Part shown: positions 62,074 to 64,000 of the stretch, piece after piece | Layout: the number at the start of each line of letters is the position of its first letter | Numbering within the stretch: the first letter of the stretch is position 1 | NCBI RefSeq assembly: GCF_012847295.1 | Contig: NZ_JABBDY010000003.1 | Location: forward strand, 434,001-498,000 | Source: Microbacterium sp. MF43 | Lineage (GTDB): Bacteria; Actinomycetota; Actinomycetes; Actinomycetales; Microbacteriaceae | Length of the DNA stretch: 64,000 nt | Direction of reading: 5' to 3' | Position numbers and translations under genes: made by a program | Notes under the pieces: generated by a model | Database searches by the model: none | What the model was told of the DNA's origin: nothing | Seen by the model: the letters and a program-made list of their open reading frames with translations, nothing else

Positions 62074-62697
62074 ATGGTGACTGAGCAGGAGCAGACCCCC
62101 GCATCGCCCGCCTCGACCCCCCGTCGCGTGGTGGTGGCGGAGGACGAGTCGCTGATCCGACTCGACATCGTCGAGATCCTTCGCGACAACGGCTTCGACG
62201 TCGTCGGTGAAGCGGGAGACGGCGAGACCGCCGTGCAGCTGGCCACCGACCTGCGCCCCGACCTCGTCATCATGGATGTCAAGATGCCGCAGCTCGACGG
62301 CATCTCGGCCGCCGAGAAGCTCAGCAAGAACCACATCGCCCCCGTGGTGCTCCTCACCGCGTTCAGCCAGAAGGAGCTCGTCGAGCGCGCGAGCGAGGCC
62401 GGCGCGCTGGCCTACGTCGTGAAGCCCTTCACGCCGAACGACCTCCTGCCGGCGATCGAGATCGCCCTGGCCCGCTACGAGCAGATCATCACGCTCGAGG
62501 CCGAGGTCGCCGACATGGTCGAGCGCTTCGAGACCCGCAAGCTGGTCGACCGCGCCAAGGGCCTTCTCAACGAGAAGATGGGCCTCAGCGAGCCCGAGGC
62601 GTTCCGGTGGATCCAGAAGGCGTCGATGGACCGCCGCCTCACGATGCAGGACGTCGCGAAGGCGATCATCGAGCAGCTCGCGCCCAAGAAGGGCTGA
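62074..62697 (+). CDS. pdtaR: ANTAR-domain response regulator PdtaR
   Basis: 207 residues. The receiver domain (about 17-135) has the acidic pair in VVVAEDESLIRLD, phosphoacceptor Asp68 in LVIMDVKM, and the conserved Lys in YVVKPFTPNDLL. The C-terminal ANTAR RNA-binding domain (about 145-203) reads LVDRAKGLLNEKMGLSEPEA. In mycobacteria PdtaR is activated by the kinase PdtaS and acts on transcript hairpins at translation or antitermination. No PdtaS-like kinase is adjacent here. AGGA lies 5 nt before the ATG. Confidence 0.93.
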   Translation: MVTEQEQTPASPASTPRRVVVAEDESLIRLDIVEILRDNGFDVVGEAGDGETAVQLATDLRPDLVIMDVKMPQLDGISAAEKLSKNHIAPVVLLTAFSQKELVERASEAGALAYVVKPFTPNDLLPAIEIALARYEQIITLEAEVADMVERFETRKLVDRAKGLLNEKMGLSEPEAFRWIQKASMDRRLTMQDVAKAIIEQLAPKKG

Positions 62698-62710
62698 TCA
62701 GATTTCGAGG

Positions 62711-62740
62711 AGAGCGGATGCCGAGGCATCCGCTCTTCTT
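62711..62740. terminator. Bidirectional terminator between pdtaR and the thioesterase
   Basis: A 12 bp inverted repeat (62711-62722 with 62725-62736) around 2 nt is followed by TCTT on the plus strand, and lies between convergent genes. It contains GGATGCC and its complement, the heptamer common across the window. Confidence 0.75.
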
Positions 62741-63168
62741 CATTCCCTGGGACGCGCCATGATGTGGTTCGTGATGCGAACCGTCGAGCAGCGCCGGCCC
62801 TGATCGTCGGTGACGACGATCTCGTGCACCGTGATGGTGCGTCCGAGGTGCACCGGGGTGCACACGCCCGTCACGATTCCGGACGTCGCCGACCGGGTGT
62901 GGGTCGCGTTGATGTCGACGCCGACGGCGAGGCGGTCGGGTCCGGCGTGCAGGTTCGCCGCCATGGAACCCAGCGATTCGCCGAGAACCACGTAGGCGCC
63001 GCCGTGGAGGAGGCCGACGGGCTGCGTGTTGCCCTCGACGGGCATGGTGGCCACGCAGCGCTCGATCGAGAACTCGACGAACTCGAGACCCATCTTCTCG
63101 GCGAGAGCACCCATCCCGCGGTTCGCCGCCCACTCGAGACCATCGATGTGCACGGGGGAGTCGGGCAT
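62740..63168 (-). CDS. Hotdog-fold thioesterase, PaaI type
   Basis: 142 residues. Family features are MGLEFVEFSIERCVATMPVE, LLHGGAYVVLGESLGSMAAN with its catalytic Glu, and VGVDINATHTRSATSGIVTG. Such enzymes hydrolyse phenylacetyl-CoA, or in related families 1,4-dihydroxy-2-naphthoyl-CoA in menaquinone synthesis; which applies cannot be told. GAAGG lies upstream of the ATG. It is divergent from polA across 57 bp. Confidence 0.9.
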   Translation of the reverse strand: MPDSPVHIDGLEWAANRGMGALAEKMGLEFVEFSIERCVATMPVEGNTQPVGLLHGGAYVVLGESLGSMAANLHAGPDRLAVGVDINATHTRSATSGIVTGVCTPVHLGRTITVHEIVVTDDQGRRCSTVRITNHIMARPRE

Positions 63169-63213
63169 GGCTGACCTTCGGGACGATGGGAAGGGGGTGT
63201 CTCCGGCCCTGGC

Positions 63214-63219
63214 TAGGCT
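63214..63219 (+). promoter_or_regulatory. -10 box for leaderless polA
   Basis: TAGGCT is followed by exactly 6 nt and the polA GTG at 63226, with no ribosome site between. Confidence 0.5.
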
Positions 63220-63225
63220 TACAGG

Positions 63226-64000
63226 GTGACGGACTCCGCAAAGCCTACCCTTCTCGTCGTGGACGGCCATTCGCTGGCGTATCGGGCGTTCTACGCCCTT
63301 CCCGTCGACAACTTCTCCACGAAGGACGGCCAGCACACGAACGGCATCTACGGGTTCCTCGCGATGCTGATCAACCTCATCAAGGCCGAGCGGCCGACGC
63401 ACATGGCGGTCGCCTTCGACACGTCGCGACAGTCCTTCCGCACGCGCGAGTACGCCGAGTACAAGGCGAACCGCTCCGAGACGCCCGCGGAGTTCAAGGG
63501 CCAGATCCCGATCCTCCAGGACTGCCTCGCGGCGATGAGCATCACCGTCCTCCAGAAAGAGGACTTCGAGGCCGACGACATCCTCGCGACGCTCGCGACC
63601 CAGGCGGCGGACGCGCATTTCGACGTGCTCGTCTGCTCGGGCGATCGCGACACGATCCAGCTCGTGGGCGACGACATCACGCTGCTCTACCCGAACGTCC
63701 AGGGGGTGTCGCAGCTCAAGCGGTACGACCGCCAGGCCGTGATCGACCGCTATGGCGTCCCGCCCGAGCAGTACCCCGACATCGCCGCGCTCGTGGGCGA
63801 GACGAGCGACAACCTCCCCGGTGTGCCGAAGGTGGGCGAGAAGACCGCGGTCAAGTGGCTCAACCAGTTCGGCTCCCTCGACGAGCTGCTCGACAACGCC
63901 GACAAGGTGACGGGCGTCGTCGGCAACAACCTGCGCGAGCACCTCGACGACGTGCGCCGCAACCGGGCGCTGAACCGTCTGCTGACCGACGTCGAGCTGC
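63226..64000 (+). CDS. polA: DNA polymerase I (5' part, runs off the window)
   Basis: The first 258 codons are present and open to the window end. They cover the 5'-nuclease domain: LLVVDGHSLAYRAFYALP, then MAVAFDTSRQSFR, the metal-binding EDFEADDILATLA, VCSGDRDTIQLV, and the helix-hairpin-helix segment ETSDNLPGVPKVGEKTAVKW. Downstream exonuclease-like and polymerase domains lie outside the window. Start is GTG at 63226, supported by a leaderless-type promoter. Confidence 0.95.
   Translation, partial: MTDSAKPTLLVVDGHSLAYRAFYALPVDNFSTKDGQHTNGIYGFLAMLINLIKAERPTHMAVAFDTSRQSFRTREYAEYKANRSETPAEFKGQIPILQDCLAAMSITVLQKEDFEADDILATLATQAADAHFDVLVCSGDRDTIQLVGDDITLLYPNVQGVSQLKRYDRQAVIDRYGVPPEQYPDIAALVGETSDNLPGVPKVGEKTAVKWLNQFGSLDELLDNADKVTGVVGNNLREHLDDVRRNRALNRLLTDVEL

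Overview
The window is high-GC (about 70% by eye), densely packed and almost entirely oriented on the plus strand. Gene content and order point to an actinobacterium of the family Microbacteriaceae, most like Microbacterium: yebC-ruvCAB-yajC-secDF-rel, rarA-rpsD-alaS-ruvX-mltG-aro, pyrR-pyrB-pyrC-carA-carB-pyrF-gmk-rpoZ-metK-priA-fmt-rsmB, his/trp-lgt-gltBD-pyk, and pdtaR-polA. Actinobacterial hallmarks include an actinobacterial IHF-type domain, an ANTAR regulator, an HGxxPAAW protein, a Trp_oprn_chp protein and PriA without helicase motifs. It is chromosomal core: I see no insertion sequence, prophage, CRISPR array or rRNA.

Layout: (1) 1-8.8 kb: recombination (ruvCAB), protein export (yajC-secD-secF) and the (p)ppGpp enzyme Rel. 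(2) 8.8-11.5 kb: a minus-strand island with an AbiEi-like protein, a DUF349 protein and a small membrane protein. A pair of DnaA-box-like sequences lies between the first two. (3) 11.5-14.2 kb: rarA, rpsD with a long leader and a strong terminator, and a small membrane protein. (4) 14.2-25.9 kb: alaS-ruvX-mltG running into shikimate genes aroE-C-K-B, an MFS transporter, aroQ, then efp and nusB. (5) 26-27.5 kb: a metallo-beta-lactamase/Rieske fusion. (6) 27.6-43.1 kb: the pyrimidine operon behind a probable PyrR-controlled leader, continuing through an IHF-guanylate kinase fusion, rpoZ, metK, priA, fmt and rsmB. (7) 43.1-52.1 kb: a glutaminase-STAS gene divergent from rpe, then hisE-G-F-I, two small membrane proteins, trpCBA and lgt. 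trpE is not in the slot where relatives usually carry it. (8) 52.1-64 kb: glutamate synthase, pyruvate kinase, a PLDc_N/SHOCT protein, a MinD-like protein with an altered P-loop, tRNA-Leu(CAA), PdtaR, a thioesterase and the start of polA.

Genes are linked by 1-17 bp overlaps (ATGA, GTGA, TAATG) into long co-transcribed runs, so nucleotide, aromatic and histidine/tryptophan synthesis appear tied to translation, RNA polymerase and cell-wall genes. Promoters are recognised mainly by TANNNT -10 boxes; I could rarely find a convincing -35.

The most interesting signals are regulatory or compositional. Eight start codons sit exactly 6 nt behind a TANNNT box, implying leaderless transcripts. One of these would give rpoZ an N-terminally extended second start. 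glsA and rpe have overlapping back-to-back -10 boxes. Several -10 boxes are built into the stop codon of the upstream gene. The heptamer GGGGGAG is strand-polar regardless of gene direction. I did not find a clearly new multi-gene defence or metabolic system.
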